In this document: one piece after another, positions 33,415 through 46,584 of the stretch
Numbering within the stretch: the stretch's first letter is position 1
Layout: each line of letters opens with the position of its first letter
The notes under the pieces: model-generated
The model's database searches: none
Told to the model about the DNA's origin: nothing
The model's input: the letters and a program-made list of their open reading frames with translations, nothing else
Origin: Rhipidocladum racemiflorum
Lineage: Eukaryota; Streptophyta; Magnoliopsida; Poales; Poaceae
Length of the DNA: 64,000 nucleotides
NCBI GenBank assembly: GCA_036346355.1
Contig: CM070572.1
Span: 43,499,944 to 43,563,943, forward strand
Direction: 5' to 3'
Program-made: the position numbers and the translations under genes

Positions 33415-34663
33415 CTAAGGGTAGAATCGCCTTAGCTTTTCGATGTTCCAGGCGTTTGACAAGATATTGCCGTCGGGATCCGTGAGCCGGTAAGTGCCAG
33501 GTCGAAGGACCTCTACTACAATGAAGGGGCCCTCCTGGCGAGGGGAGAGCTTGTGCTTGCCTTTGTTGGATCGACTGGCGCAGTAACCAGGTCGCTGTGT
33601 TGAACGCCGCCCTCTAACCTTGCGGTCGTGGTAGCGTCGCGATGTCTGCTGGTATTTGGCCGAGCGAACGACGGCGACATCTCGCGCTTCATCGAGCCGC
33701 CGGCGTCTTCTTTGCCGACTCGAGCCTCGGTCTCGGCCAAGGCCTGAACCTTTGGGGCGCCGTAGTCCAAGTCGGTCGGTAAGATGGCTTCTGCTCCGAA
33801 TGCCAGGAAAAGCAGCGTGAACCGGTCGGCCGGTCGGGGTGGTCCGTAAGCTCCAAAGTACGGGAGGTACCTCGGCTGCCCAACGTCCCGCGTACCTCTT
33901 CAGTCGATCGAAGATTCGCGGCTTGAGCCCTTGGAGGATCATGCCGTTCGCGCGTTCGACTTGGCCGTTGCTCCGTGGGTGGGCGACGGCCGCCCAATCC
34001 ACGCGGATCAAGGCCGCAGAGCTCGAGAAACTCCTTTCCCGTGAACTGCGTCCCGTTGTCGGAGAAGATCTAGTTCTTGACTCCAAACCTGTAGACGATA
34101 TTGCGGATGAAGTCCGCTGCCTGCGCTGAAGTGATTGTTGTGATCGGCTTGGCTTCTATCCACTTGGTGAACTTGTCTATCGCAACCAACAGGTGGGTGA
34201 AGCCCCCGGGCGCTTTCTTGAAGGGCCCGACCAGATCGAGTCCCCAAACGGCGAAGGGCCAGGTGATAGGGATCGTTTGGAGGGCTTGCGCCGGGAGGTG
34301 AGTTTGCCGAGCGAAGAATTGGCACCCTTCGCACGTCCGGATGATTTGCTCGGAGTCGGCCACGGCGGTCGGCCAGTAGAAACCCTGTCGGAAGGCTTTC
34401 CCGACCAGGCTCCGTGACCCAGCGTGGTGTCCGCAAACCCCGCCGTGGATGTCGCGGAGTAGCTCTCTTCCTTGGTCGGCTGGGACACATTTCTGGAGGA
34501 TCCCGGAGGGGCTCCTTCTGTAGAGGTCGTTGCCGATCAGTATGAAGGATTTTGCCCGACGAAGCGGCGGCGGGCCTCGGTTGGGTCGTCGGGAGAGGAA
34601 CCGTCGGTCGGTGCGTCGATGAAGGGATTCCTCCAATCGGTGCTGGTCATCAGGACGTTGCAA
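33415..34663 (-). pseudogene. Gypsy integrase
   Basis: The minus strand encodes an HHCC-type zinc region (LLRDIHGGVCGHHAGSRSL, then IRTCEGCQFFARQTH) and the catalytic core start WPFAVWGLDLVGPFKKAPGG with the first Asp. A second Asp motif lies near 34040-34070 in a shifted frame, and SNGQVERANGMI carries the catalytic Glu. The C-terminal part (LSPRQEGPFIVVEVLRPGTYRL) is the usual gypsy integrase tail and ends in LRRFYP at 33415. A stop and frameshift near 34070-34086 break it. Confidence 0.88.
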
Positions 34664-35421
34664 CCCGGCTTGACCAGCTCAGCCTTTGTCGGGTCGCTTG
34701 GCCGATCGTCCGGGCGATCGGTCCGGATGGATGCTTGGTGTAGGTCGAGGACGAAAATTCCCGGCGGGACCGGCCCTCTGCCGGAGGCGAGACTAGCCAG
34801 GTGATCGGCCTCTCCGTTGTTCCGTCTGTAGCTATGATGGAGCTCAAATCCTTTGAACTTCTGCTTCCAGCTATGCACCTCTCGGCAAAGAGGGTCGCCA
34901 TCCGATCGTCAGCGAGGTTCTGCAGCCTTCATGACTTGATCGACGACCAGTTTTGAGTCGCCATGCACGCATAACCGCAGAGCCCGAGGTCGGGTCGGCG
35001 ATCACGGAGACCCGATGCGAAGGCCTCATACTCGGCGACGCGTTGTTGGTTGCGTCGAAAAGTAGCCGGATGACGTCATCAAGCTTGTTCCCGAGTGGTG
35101 AAAGAATGACGACCCGGCCCGGCTCCGTTTTGGTGAAGGACCCGTCGAAGTACATCGTCGAAGACTCGGGGTCTTCGCGGAGGTGGGGCCTGGCTTCGGT
35201 CCACTCGGCGGCAAGTCGGCTAGAACTTGAGATTTTATGGCAGTCCGAGGGACATAGGATACGTCATGCCCATTGAGCTCGAGTGCCCACTTGGCAATTC
35301 TTCCGGAGGCGTCGCGGTTATGGATGACCTCGCCGAGTGGTAGGGAGGTTACCACGGAAACGTGGTGCTGGTTGAAGTAATGTACCAGCTTTCTTTTCGT
35401 GATCGAATCTGCGTAGAGCAT
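34664..35421 (-). pseudogene. Gypsy RNase H region
   Basis: The segment includes KLVHYFNQHHVSVVTSLPLG and GRIAKWALELNGHDVSYVPR, the RT-linked RNase H end of Tat/Athila polyproteins. A second RNase H-like block follows: MYFDGSFTKTEPG with the first acidic residue, later FDATNNASPS, and SWKQKFKGFELHHSYRRNN with residues spaced like an archaeal-type RNase H. A second RNase H domain is a known Tat-lineage trait. Frames shift at least three times. Confidence 0.75.
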
Positions 35422-36430
35422 CTTACGAATCTGCGGAGTACCGTGCCTTGGACTCGGAGAGTACTTCGCTAATGAAGTAGACCAGGCCGGATCTTAAGGA
35501 CCCGCCCTTCTTCTGCTCGCTCGCGACAAGTGCCGTCTTGGCCGACCTGGTCGTGGCGGCAATGTAAATGTAGAGGCTCTTCTGGCGCCCGGGCGATCGG
35601 CACGGAGGGGTGGTCAGAAAACCTTTAGCGCGTCGGCGCGTCCTGAGCCTCCTTCGTCCGGTGAAGTGGTCGGATTTCCTCGGGAGTTTGTATAGAGGCA
35701 AGCCGCGTTCGCGAGGCGGGGCGTGAAGCGACTCGGGGCGCTAGGCATCCCGTCGACCTTTGGGCCCCTTTGAGGTTGCCGATCGGCCCCATCCTTAAGA
35801 TCGCGGAGATCTTGTCTCGGTGGCTTCGATGCCGCTCGGAGATGATGAAGCCGAGTAGCTTCCCCTTGGGTACCCCAAAACGCATTTCGGGGTTGAGCTT
35901 GATGCGGAACCGTCGAAGGTTCGCGAAAGTCTCCTCGGATCGGCGATGATGTCATTTGGTCTTCCTGGTCTTGATAACGATGTCGTCGGCGTGCGCCTCG
36001 ACATTGCGGCCGATCTGGTCGGAAAAGGCGGTCTGCATACATCTACGGTATGTAGCCCCGCGTTTTCAGGCCAAACGGCATTGTCCGCGTAGCGTAACGA
36101 ACCGTCTGAGTGATGAAGGAAGTCGCGAGCTGGTCGTCTTCTTTCATCGCGATCTGGTGGTACCCTGAGTAGGCATCCGTAAAGGGCGAGGATTCGCACC
36201 TGCGGTGGAGTCTACCATTTGGTCGATGCGGGGCGAGAGGAATGGATCTTTCGGACATGCCTTGTTTAGGCTTGTGTAGTCGACACACATTCTCCATTTC
36301 CAGTCTTCTTTTTTACAAGCACGAGGTTTGCTAACCACTCGGGGTGGCGAACTTCTTTGATGAACCCTGCGGCCAAGAGCTTGGCTATTTCCTCTCCTAT
36401 GGCCACACGCTTTCCTTCGTCGAAGCGGCG
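35422..36430 (-). pseudogene. Gypsy reverse transcriptase
   Basis: Recognisable motifs on the minus strand are WRMCVDYTSLNKACPKDPF, then FTDAYSGYHQIAMKEDDQ with the first catalytic Asp, TMPFGLKT, and a YADD-equivalent region with IKTRKTK residues near 35950. RFGVPKGKLLGFIISERH follows. The motifs sit in three frames, so there are several small indels. PKDPF-LPRIDQ and HQIAM are typical of plant Tat/Athila RT. Confidence 0.85.
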
Positions 36431-39270
36431 CGGCTGGCGGCGTAGTCTAGACCAGCCGGATGTTCAGGAGTGCTCGGCGACTTCCCTCGGGATCCCGGCA
36501 TGCTCGGAGGGCTTCCATGCGATAGCGTCGGTTGGCGCGGAGGAAGTCGACGAGCCGCGCTTTCCTATTTGGCAGAAGCGTGGTCCCGATCCGAGCGGTT
36601 TTGGTCGGGTCCTCTGAGTCGACCTCGATCGTCTTTGTGTCCTCGGCGGACTTGAAGGAGCCCGGTCCGGACTTGCTAGAGTCGGGAGCGGACTCGGAGG
36701 TGCTGGCTCGGAGGCCGGCGAGCTCGGTGGATGCGACGACCGCCGAGGCCAACTCGCAACTGTCTTTCTCGCAGCCGTAGGCGAGCTGGAAAGACGCAGT
36801 TACGGTGATCACCCCATGCGGCCCGGGCATCTTCAGCTTCAGGTAGGTGTAGTTGGGGATCGCCATGAACTTCGCGTAGCATGGTCTCCCTAGGATGGCG
36901 TGGTAGGAGCCGGGAAAATCCACGACCTCGAAGGTGAGGGTCTCGGTGCGGAAGTTAGCAGGGCTCCCGAACGTGGCCAGGCAGGTCGACCGCCCAGGCG
37001 TGGGCCTGCTGGCCAGGAACGACGCCGTGAAAGGGCGCTCGCTTGGTCGAAGGCTCGAGCGGGGATCCCCATGGCGTCGAGGGTCTCAACGTAAGGATGT
37101 TGAGATCGCCGCCGCCGATCCATGAGCACCTTAGTCAGCGCTTTGTTCCCACGATGGGGTCAATGACGAGCGGGTACCTCCTGGTTGCGGGGCGTGGTCG
37201 GGGTGGTCGGCCCGGCCAAAGGTGATCGGGGACTCCGACCACCGAAGGTATTTAGGTACTACTGGGCTTGCCGCGAACACCTCTCGGCGAGGCGAGCTTG
37301 AGCTGCCTCCGGCCGGCGTAACTTGCCGGTCCGCCGAAGATCATGAGGCAACCGTCGGTCTCGGGAAGCCGACGTCTGCCTCTCGATCTCGGTGGTCGGC
37401 GCCGAGTCTTGCCTCTTTCCTTTGCCCGTGGCGTCGTGGGGGTTCCGGAAGAAAGCGGCCAGACTTCGCGATCCCGATACTTGTGCCTGACGGGGTATCC
37501 GTGGTTCGGACACGTACTCTCCATCGGCTTCGAAGTGGTCGGGGTTGCCGGCCTTGCGGCTTTCCCGGTAGGTCGGTGGCAGAACGCAGGCGGTCCTCGC
37601 GGACTGTTTGCCGTGGCGCTTTCGCTTGTCGGGGCGGTCGGAGGAGGGGCTAGGCTCGGTGCCAGTCCCTCGCTTCGACTTTCCTTTGTCGAAGATGACA
37701 TCTACAGCCTCCTCGCCCGAGGCGTGGTTGGTGGCAATGTCCAGGAGTTCTTTGGTGGTCCTGGGCTTCGCGCACCCCAGTTTATGGACCAGGGTCTTGG
37801 AAGTGGTGTCGTAGATGAATGCTCCCCACGACATCGGCGTCGCGGATGTCGTGGAGCTCGTTACCTTGTTGGGAAAAAGCGTCGGATGTAGTCCCGGAGG
37901 CTCTCCCTGGCTGCTTGCTTGCAGCCTTTCAGTCGAGGAATTCCCTGGTCGCTTGTAGGTGCCCTGGAAGTTGCCAACGAAGTGGTGCTTGAGGTCGGCC
38001 CAGTCCCGGATGATGTTGGCGGGCAGATATTCGAGCCATGCCCGGGCTGAGTCCGCCAAGTAGATGGGGAGGTATTGGATGACAAAAAGGTCGTCCGTCG
38101 CTTCCCCACGCAAGATGCGAGCTTGCATCTTCCACCATACACGGGGTTTGTAGCCCTCACGTGCAGCTATGTTGACCGGCGCCCGGAATCGCGGCAGTGG
38201 AACTTCGCGCTGCGAATCCTGGCAGAATACGCCCGTGGCCCGGGCCATCGGGGCTCGAACTCTTGATCACGCCGCATGGAGCGCTGTCGGCGACGTCTGA
38301 CCGGTCGGGTCGTTCCTCGTTCTTCGCGTTTGGAGGGTGGTGCGGCGTCGCGTTCGTCCCCAAACGTTGGTGCACCGGTGCGCGATGCCTGAGGTTGCCC
38401 GGAAGGTGACGCTGCCCTTGTTTCGCTCAAGCGGCCTCGGATGGCGTCGCGGCGCGGGCCATCCAAGAGGCGTCGAGCGCTGCGATCCGTGGCCATACAG
38501 CTGTCTTCTTGCGACGCTCGCTCCACCAGGCCCGGAGGTTACGGTGGGTAGCCTTGGCTGCAGGATCGTCTGGCTCGAATGCCGCGGGCGGCATTGCTTC
38601 TTCTTGGCGATGTTTTTGGCCAGCGTGGGGAAAAAGCGATGAATCGTCCGTCCCCTAGCCGGTGGTGGTGGACTCTGGCGTCTTGTGGCAGCGCGCCGCC
38701 AGCGCCGCAGTGGAGCAGCGTGGCGAAAGCATCGCTCCAGTCGGCCTGGAGCTTGTCGAGCTCGGCCTTTTGAGCCTTCCAGCCGTCGCCGCGTCGCCGT
38801 GAAGGTCGGCCGCGCGAGCACTGTGATCCTCCTCGGTGTGTTGGCGGAGAGTCTTTGGCGTGGCCGGTAGCAGCGCTGCTTGCGCGGTGTCGGGTCGCGA
38901 TAGCGTGGTGCATTCTTATCTCTTCCTCCGCTAGAGCCGTGGTCGGAGGAGTTGTCCGAGTGGTGGTCGTCAGGTACATGGCCGACCATCGCCACGGCAG
39001 CGAGGTTGCGGCGGTGCGACCGCCATCGCTCGATGCCTTCAGCGCATCGCTTGGGGTGATGGGGCCTCTGGCGTGCTTCGGCGTCGGGTCCGTCGCGGGG
39101 ACCTCGAGCCGAGGTCTCTGAAAAGCGCTGGTGAGGGCGTCGGGGTCCTCGGTGGACACTTGGCCCGAAGTACTGGCGGGGACGATCACTATCTGTCCCG
39201 CCGTGGTGGTAACGAACTCGAGGGAGAAGCGGATCGACGCTTCTCGGCATGGCGATGTCGGAGAAAGAAA
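36431..39270 (-). pseudogene. Gypsy gag and protease region
   Basis: Gag is seen as FRAPVNIAAREGYKPRVWW-like and WLEYLPANIIRDWADLKHHF (near 38040), then LRDYIRRFF, the retrotransposon gag core of Tat elements. An N-terminal low-complexity part runs from about 39260. The protease region lies near 36900-37200, with FPGSYHAILGRPCYAKF after it (about 36870-36920), the usual sequence following a gypsy protease. Frames change repeatedly, and antisense GC-rich ORFs cover the same DNA. Confidence 0.78.
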
Positions 39271-39339
39271 GGGAACCGTCGAGGAAGCTAAGCGGGAAAA
39301 ATGGCGACAACGTCGTGCACAGGCCCCTACCGCGCCAAG

Positions 39340-39877
39340 CTTCGGTGTTTGAGCACCGCCAATGAATTTGTATAGGTAAGAGGGGGTGCACGCTCCCTCT
39401 CCTCGACGGCTTACTCGGGTGAGCACAAGATGTATCTTGGTTGGTGAACGTCCCTACTCGATTCGTGTGGGTTTGATTGTATTGATTCCCGGTTGTCCGT
39501 TGTCTTACATGCTCGCTCCTCCCCCTTTATATAGGCGAGGAGGAGGTTACATTGTTAGCTTAAAAAAGGTTTGTGCTCTTAGTCGCCCGCAAGTGGCGGG
39601 GCCGATGGGACTGGCCGCCCCTTGCCCTGCCTCTGCCGGTCGGCGTAGTTCTTTGCGCCGCTCGTAGTAAATGCGAGAGTTGGGGACTTGTGCCGCTGCG
39701 TCATCATTACGGCCAGCATTTAATGCGCTCGATCGCAATAAATGCTGTCGCTTCTTCGAGGATTTCGCCGACTTGGTCATGGCTACGGCTTTTCCTCGGC
39801 CGTGGCTTTGGGCCCCGACTGCCTGGTTCGCCCACGCCCTTCGGGCGCTGGGGTACCCATGGCCTGGGTACTCGTCA
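39340..39877 (-). repeat. 5' LTR of the gypsy element
   Basis: About 538 bp matching 29780-30341. It is shorter because of many one- to few-base losses, mostly in G/C runs and short repeats. The end facing the interior is eroded (GCTTCGGTG instead of TGTCGGTG). Next to it on the minus strand, TTGGCGCGG is a likely primer-binding site. Confidence 0.8.
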
Positions 39878-39929
39878 CCGCCAGCATCGGATTCCTCTAC
39901 AGCTTCGCATGCGATGGAAAAGCAATAAT

Positions 39930-40060
39930 GACAGGAGGTTGATGTGATAAAAGCTGAAAAAGAAGATATGACAAAAGCTGAAAAAATTGATATGACAAAA
40001 GCTGAAATATCAGTAATGACATGAGGTTGATATGGAAAAAGCTGACAGAAATGTATAATC
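39930..40060. repeat. Short tandem repeats ATGACAAAAGCTGAAAAA in MULE-2
   Basis: About five copies of a 20-35 bp unit containing GATATGACAAAAGCTGAAA lie between the PMD stop and the gypsy insertion. This is the position of the 57-bp minisatellite in MULE-1, with a different repeat sequence. Confidence 0.75.
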
Positions 40061-43000
40061 AACAACCAACATTACAATGCAGAAATACAACGTAGCAATA
40101 CAATACTCAATCGTCGACGTCGTCGTAGTCCTCTTCCTGGTCACCTCCCTCTCCCTGGTCGCCTCCCTCACCCTGGTGACCTCCCCCCTGTGCACAAGCT
40201 CTGGTACGCCTCTCTGGTTGATGTGCATCTGCAGGTTGACGTCTGGGCCCTGAAGGGGTCCACCGGTCTGGTGGACCCCTGATCCGGGCTCCAAGCAACA
40301 CGGGTGGTACAGGAGTACGGCTTGAAGAGCTTGGGTCTGTAGGGTGTGTGGCCGTGGGGGCGCTCGGGTGAGACCCAAACAGGACGTCTGGATGCGTCAG
40401 ACCAGCATACTCCATGTCGAAGTCGTCCGCCTGTGTGTGCGGCGTAGTCTGGCTATCCGGACGGTAACCTGATAGTACTACAGTTAGTTCGAATGACGGA
40501 TATATTTGAAAGCAAAATATCTTGCAATGTCAGTTTACGAAGCATATTGAACACACCTGGGGTCAGAACCAAGAAAGAAGTAGGCATCCATGTCGCGCCG
40601 CCAGGGTATCCGAACGGGTGGCCTGCCATACACGAGTATTAGATACCATGAAATGCAATGAATGTTTAAGTGAGAATATTACCTGCCATGAAGAACTGGT
40701 CCTGCTGCTGCCACGATGAGCTCCCAGGCTGCTCCTGTGGTGGCGGCGGTGGGTACGGCAACGTTGAAGGTCTGAACGGTGTTGTCGGCGGCGGTGAGGT
40801 AGGTCTGTATGGTGGTGTCGGCGGCGGTCGTGTACTAATCCGGACCCCTTGCTGTCTTAAGCCCGACGTTTGCGACCCCACACCAGCGGCGTCAAAACTA
40901 TGCCGGCATGAAACGGCCCGCACAATCCTCGCCGTCTTCGCAATCATTCGATCCATGAACGCCGTGATCTCCTCCCGGGAGGTCTCCAAACCCCCGCACA
41001 AACGGCCTCTCATGGACCTCAAGTCTTGCTCCATCTCTGTCCCCATGTCGCCCTGAAAGTGATGACATGCCGTAAGATATATGTATGCTTGCATCCCGTT
41101 TAAAATTTGAGTACACTCTGTTGTTGACGTACCACAAAGTGCATCGCCGATGCAACATGGGCGGGATATGTGTCGTGTGCACGAGCCGGTACGATATCCT
41201 CCAGTTCAGCAGGGGGCAAAAGGCGTACTCGTGTAAGTGGGGAGTACCATTGTAGGTACTCCTGGTATCCGGATATGTCGTACACGTCGAAATCTGCAAC
41301 CCGGTCTTCTAGTGCCTGACTCCACTGCTCCACCCAAGGGGCCATCTGTAACACCCCAAAATTTTGCTTTTCTTAAATTCATGTGTGATTTGGCACTTTG
41401 GTGAATTTTTGGAATTTTCTGGAATTTGTTTGGATTTATTTGGAATTTATTTGAATTTATTCCATTTTGAAATAATTAAAGAATTTAACTTTGCAAATAA
41501 AATTTTGTTAGAAATATTTTATTTGAGTCCAAAATGTCCTAAAATATTTTCCAGAATTTTTCTGAGCCTTTTGCTATTTTTAATGAATTAAATGAATTTT
41601 TGAGAATTTATTTGATTATTTAATCGCTGGAATTTTGAACCGGCCTACATCGATTCACCCGACCTAGCCCGAGTCAGACTCGAGTCCGAGTCCGACCCGA
41701 ACTCGACTGCGCCACACGGTCGAGCCAAACCCAGTCGACCGAAACCCTAACCCGTGGACCATTGGATCAAGATCCAACGGCCCACGAGGCGCCACGTCAC
41801 GCACGTGGGGACGGATCGGACTTGTTCGAGCCGATCCAATCCGGGTCGCTGATCTGGACACATGGACGGCCCTCGTGTCATCTTCCCCGTCCGAATCCGA
41901 GCCGGAGAGCTCCGCCGCACCGCTTTCAAGTTCGTTAGGGTTCCGCGTTTATCACGTACGTCGATGCCCTATTTAAGGAAGCGACCCCACCCCCGTGATC
42001 CTCTTTCCATTGCGCACCATTTGCCTCAATCCGTTTCGCTCGAGCCGCCGCCACGCTCGCGCAATTGCTCGCGCAATTGCTCGCCGGAATTGGATCTAGG
42101 GTTTGCTTCGATCTTGCCTCGCTCCGTCGTTGTCCGCCGCTCCCCGTTGCATTGGAGGCCAGATCCGAGACCCCTGGAGCGAGACGCACCTGCGGATCAT
42201 TCTCTCCTCGCCGGAAACCCACGAGTGCGCAGCGCTACGTGTCGTCTTCCCCGACTCCGGTTTGCTCGTGCCGCCGCACCGCCATCGACGCCCCCGAAGC
42301 TCTCCACCGTCCGATTGCCATCCGACGCTCACGGTGAGTCCACGTGTGCCTTAGCCCGGTAGAACCCGGATGCAATTTCGGCCGTTAGATCTAGGATGGA
42401 CGGATAGAATTAGATCGTGTAGTGCCGTGTAGATCTGTTAGCGGTCGTTGGATCAAGATCCAACGATCCACGTGCGTCCACGTCACCGCAACGAAACCCA
42501 CGTTGCGGTGGATTGGATCCAATCTCGACCGTTGGATTTGGATCCAACGCACGAGATTGAGCCACGTTGGACCGTGTCGCACCGAAACCGGATAGATCTC
42601 AACCGTCCGATCCAGATCGTATGGTTTAGATCCACCGCGTCAATTCAACACGAGAAATCCTAGATCTAATCCGCGCCGTCGATTTTCAAATCAACGGTCG
42701 CGATGGTGCCACGCGTGTGCCCAAACGCTTCACGCTGCGTGTGGGTGCAGTGTCGCCGACACGCCAGCTCGCTCGCGTGTCGCCGCCCACTGCAGTTAGG
42801 CGCTACCGCAAGGGGCGTGAGCCCGAAGTCACGACGAGGCGGCCCGCTGTTAGTGGCACCTACCGTGGCCGTGTCCACTGCGGAACCCGAGCCGAAAGGC
42901 GTGGACCGAGTCCGTGAACCGGCTGATGTCAGCGGACCAATCAGAGACCGACACGTGTCCTTGCTGACGCAATAATTAATTTCCGAAAAAGAAAATGATT

Positions 43001-44899
43001 TATTAATTCGAAATAATGATTTCAGATTTTGATTCAAACTTCAAACGCTTATAACTTTTTGCGTTTCAACTCCGATTTGAGTGATTCAAATTTCTAAATT
43101 TGTATAAAATTGAGATCTACCTAATGATGAATTTTATTTAATTTTTGGACTAAAGTTTTCCTCTCTATTATTATTTAATTGATTATTTAAACTTCAAAAT
43201 GCTATAACTTTTGCATTTAAACTCCGAATTTGATTTATTCCAGTTTCTAAAAATTCATAAAATTATGTTCTCTCTGTTTATGAACTTTATTTGGATGTAT
43301 GGGCACTTTTGTCTACTGTTTTATTCATTTGTTGTTATTTGCAGCGTTACGGTAGACGTTGAAGTGCTTGGGAAGGATTCGAAGGAGAAGTATTGACTCG
43401 GAGCACTTCAGACCAAGAGCAAGTACTTTTGAAGGCAAGTTATGCTTTGACCATGTTGATGCCATTTTGAAGTTAATTTGATTTAAATGAATGCATGCTA
43501 GTTTAAATTAGAAAATGCTTTACTTAATTATGGGTAAATAGATAAATGCCAAATTGCTGTATGACACCTTGGTTAATTATATATATGTGCCATGACCCTT
43601 GTCACCCTAGTTGTGGTTTACTAGTTGGACATTACTAAATTGCCAACATGGGTTTTAGACCGTTGTAGTATATTGCTTAGACTCACTCGTGCTCGTGACA
43701 TGATTTTGGACAATCAAATGTTAATATTGACTTAATGATATATTGAACCGGTTTTGGAAAGGTATCATGTGATGTTGATGGCACGTGGTGCTTGGTAATC
43801 AACTGGGGTTTGATAAATAGATTTGACCGGGGCATGTGGCAAGAATGATCGAGTGGGCCAGTTGTGGCACCGGGAATGTTGGTTTGGTTCTTCGGGTAGT
43901 CTTGCCCTGGTCACCCTAAGGACTTCACCTTGCAAGCCTTTGAACTGGGTCAAACGTGCAACCACATGTCTCAGAATGGGACGGACCTAGTTGAATAAGT
44001 TGCTAATAACGTGCACTGGGACCTCGGGATGTCAACTACACCCTTTGTGTGTAAGTTGTACGAGGAGGCGTCTGGGCTGCGGCAGTACCCATCTAACGGT
44101 TGGTTGGCCTAAACTTCGCCTCAGCTAAGGAAGGGTTAGTGTGCAACAACCGGGAGGACCACTTGTATTGTTAGAAGTTTCGAAAGACTTTATTCTGGGA
44201 ACTCGCCTTTGTGGTGTTTGACTGTATCTTGTGGGTAAAGTGCATAACCTCTGCAGAGTGTAAAATCTATTCGAATAGCCGTGTCCGCGGTATTGGACAT
44301 CGCTCGGGAATTACAGTCAAGGGTTAGATTTTCTTGAAAATAACTTGGACTTGAAAGGTGGGGTTTGGTTAAACAATGATGTCGATGGAAATGTGGATTA
44401 GGAATGGGAAAGATGTTGATTAAACTCCTGGAAAAGTTATTGATCTTATACTTGCTTCTATTGCTTTCGAATCTACTTATGCTACTTGTCAAATGCTGTT
44501 TTACTGCAAATATACCCTGAGCTATTCATTTGTATTAAGCCATGCATGTAGTATATTAGCTTGCATTCTGTGCATGACTTGCTGAGTACCAAGTACTCAC
44601 CCTTGCCACAATACAACATCAGTTGAAGAGGAGTCTACACCAGCTTTGGAGGAGGAGCTCCAAGAGGAACCGTCTACTTAGGGAGCGAGCCCAGTCAGTT
44701 GCCTGTGGTATACTGGATGGCGCCACGAAGTTATTTCATTTTCCGCTGCTATTAGTTCTCTCTTAGAGCATCTCCAGCAGAGCCCCTAAACCAGCCCCTA
44801 AACCATAAAATAGGGATTGTATTAAAAAAAAAACAGGTCCAGCAAGGCCCCAACTCAAGCCCCTATATTTAGGAGGCCCCTAAATTTGCCTCCTCGGCC

Positions 44900-46560
44900 C
44901 CAATTCCCACAGGCGTGACCAGAGCCCCTATCCGGTCGTTTTCCTCGCACGCTCCTTGGGATCGGCCTCGATCTGCATCTTCGCCAGCCGCTACCTCTCC
45001 TCAACGCCGGCCCCTGCCCCCGACGCCGCCTCGCCATCGCCGCCCTCCGCCATCGTCGTCGTCGCGTGCTGCGAGTCCCGCACGCTGCGCCCACCGGAGA
45101 CGAGGTCAGCCGCGCGGTCTCTAGCATCCAGGAGTAAGAATCATTTGCTCGCTCGCTTAGATTGGATTTATCTGTGCGTTTGATATGCTCCCTTTGCATT
45201 TGTTGGTGATGCTGTGAGTTAACCTTGCTCATATGGATTGGATTAGATTGTAGAAGAGCGTAGGCTGTGTTCAAAAGGAACTTCAATTGAAGAAGGAGCC
45301 CTATTTTGTGGAGCTTGATCAGCGAGGTTTGTTTTACTCTCATTTTTTTTACTACTAATGTATTGTCTTTTAGTCTGTTGTATGTAATTATGCATTGAGA
45401 TTTTCTTATGCTATTATTTGTTTTTGATCCTGTGATTGGATCAGAGAGATGCCCAAGCTCTGCATCAAATGATTGAGGTCTTTCACATCTCAACGTATCC
45501 TACAGAAGTAACAGCAATATCTATCCGCATCATAAGCAAAATTAAATCCTCTAGCTACGCATATTAAACAAAGAATACTAAGCAAAAGGATGTGCTTACA
45601 ATTCTTCTTCTGGTTCATTTTTCAGAGCATTATTTACAATGCACTAAAAAGCATCTTCCACATTTGTTCCTTCTTTGGCAGATGTCTCATAGTAAGGTAT
45701 GTTGCCTTTTGAGGCACACCAAGCTTTTGCATTTTTATCAGAGACCTAAGATGGCAGTAGACAAGTCCCTTAACAGTCCATGGCTTAGGAAATAGTTGAA
45801 AGAAAATGAACTGTGATAATTACCACACGGCTGTTGATTCCATCAATATCAACCTTGTTTCCCACCAAGACTCTAAAACCTTTCTTGTCCAGCAGTATCC
45901 CATATCTGCAGATATAGAATGTTAAAATATCATTATATCGTAATTCAGAATTCAGAAAACAGCAGAAGAGCTAAGCATACCCAAACTGCAAAACAAAAGT
46001 CAAATCATAACAGTACTTTAAAGAGCTTCAACAACTACATGTTTTCAGAGAAGTGATACATAATACATATTGTCCATGGTAATTCCATCTCCATCATATG
46101 TTCTGTTCTGAACTTTTAATAGAATACATAAACTGGAAACCAAAGCAACATATGTGAAAATCACAATCTTGCTTTGCATTTTTGTTTGTTCTTTTATAAA
46201 GGAGGGAAACCCCAGCTACCATTTACTAGAAGTAGAAACCAATTCAAATATACAGTGTACAATAGTGTCAGTGTGCCACAGGTAGTCCTAGTCCTTTTGA
46301 TTGCAGTAAAAGATAGCATGGACTACATATTGAATATACTTTTCAACTACATGCTGATAGTAACACAATTCCTTATCCTCCTTTCAGACAACTATTGTTT
46401 AATTTGACCCTTTAGCTCTCCATCTCCATTCAGTTGAATGCCCTATCCTCTCACTCTTGTAGGTTTCTCCATATCATTAGTCTACCGAATTTTCTCTAAC
46501 CATCTGCCTTCCATTCTCCATTGTATTCCCATTGTTTTGATTATCTTCTAATACTGTTGG
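44900..46560 (+). other. Harbinger 5' non-coding region
   Basis: GC-rich sequence at 44900-45120 is followed by AT-rich DNA. No domain is recognisable in the short open frames. A (CAG)-preceded splice-like site near 45440 suggests a 5' UTR with introns, as often found upstream of the Myb-like ORF; this is inference. Confidence 0.4.
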
Positions 46561-46584
46561 AGTTTATATCAGACATAGCCTGGT

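Larger units (their letters stand above)
29780..39877 (-). mobile_element. Ty3/gypsy element of Tat type, complete but degenerate
   Basis: LTR-like ends at 29780-30341 and about 39340-39877 are flanked by CCGCC (29775-29779 and 39878-39882). Between them, on the minus strand, are gag, protease, reverse transcriptase, RNase H and integrase, in that order. Integrase after RNase H makes it gypsy rather than copia. A long (about 3 kb) non-coding region with GC-rich tandem repeats lies between integrase and the 3' LTR, and the YVDD-containing RT segment with DDIVIKT-type residues fits Tat elements such as those abundant in grasses. Many one-base frameshifts break every gene. Confidence 0.88.
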
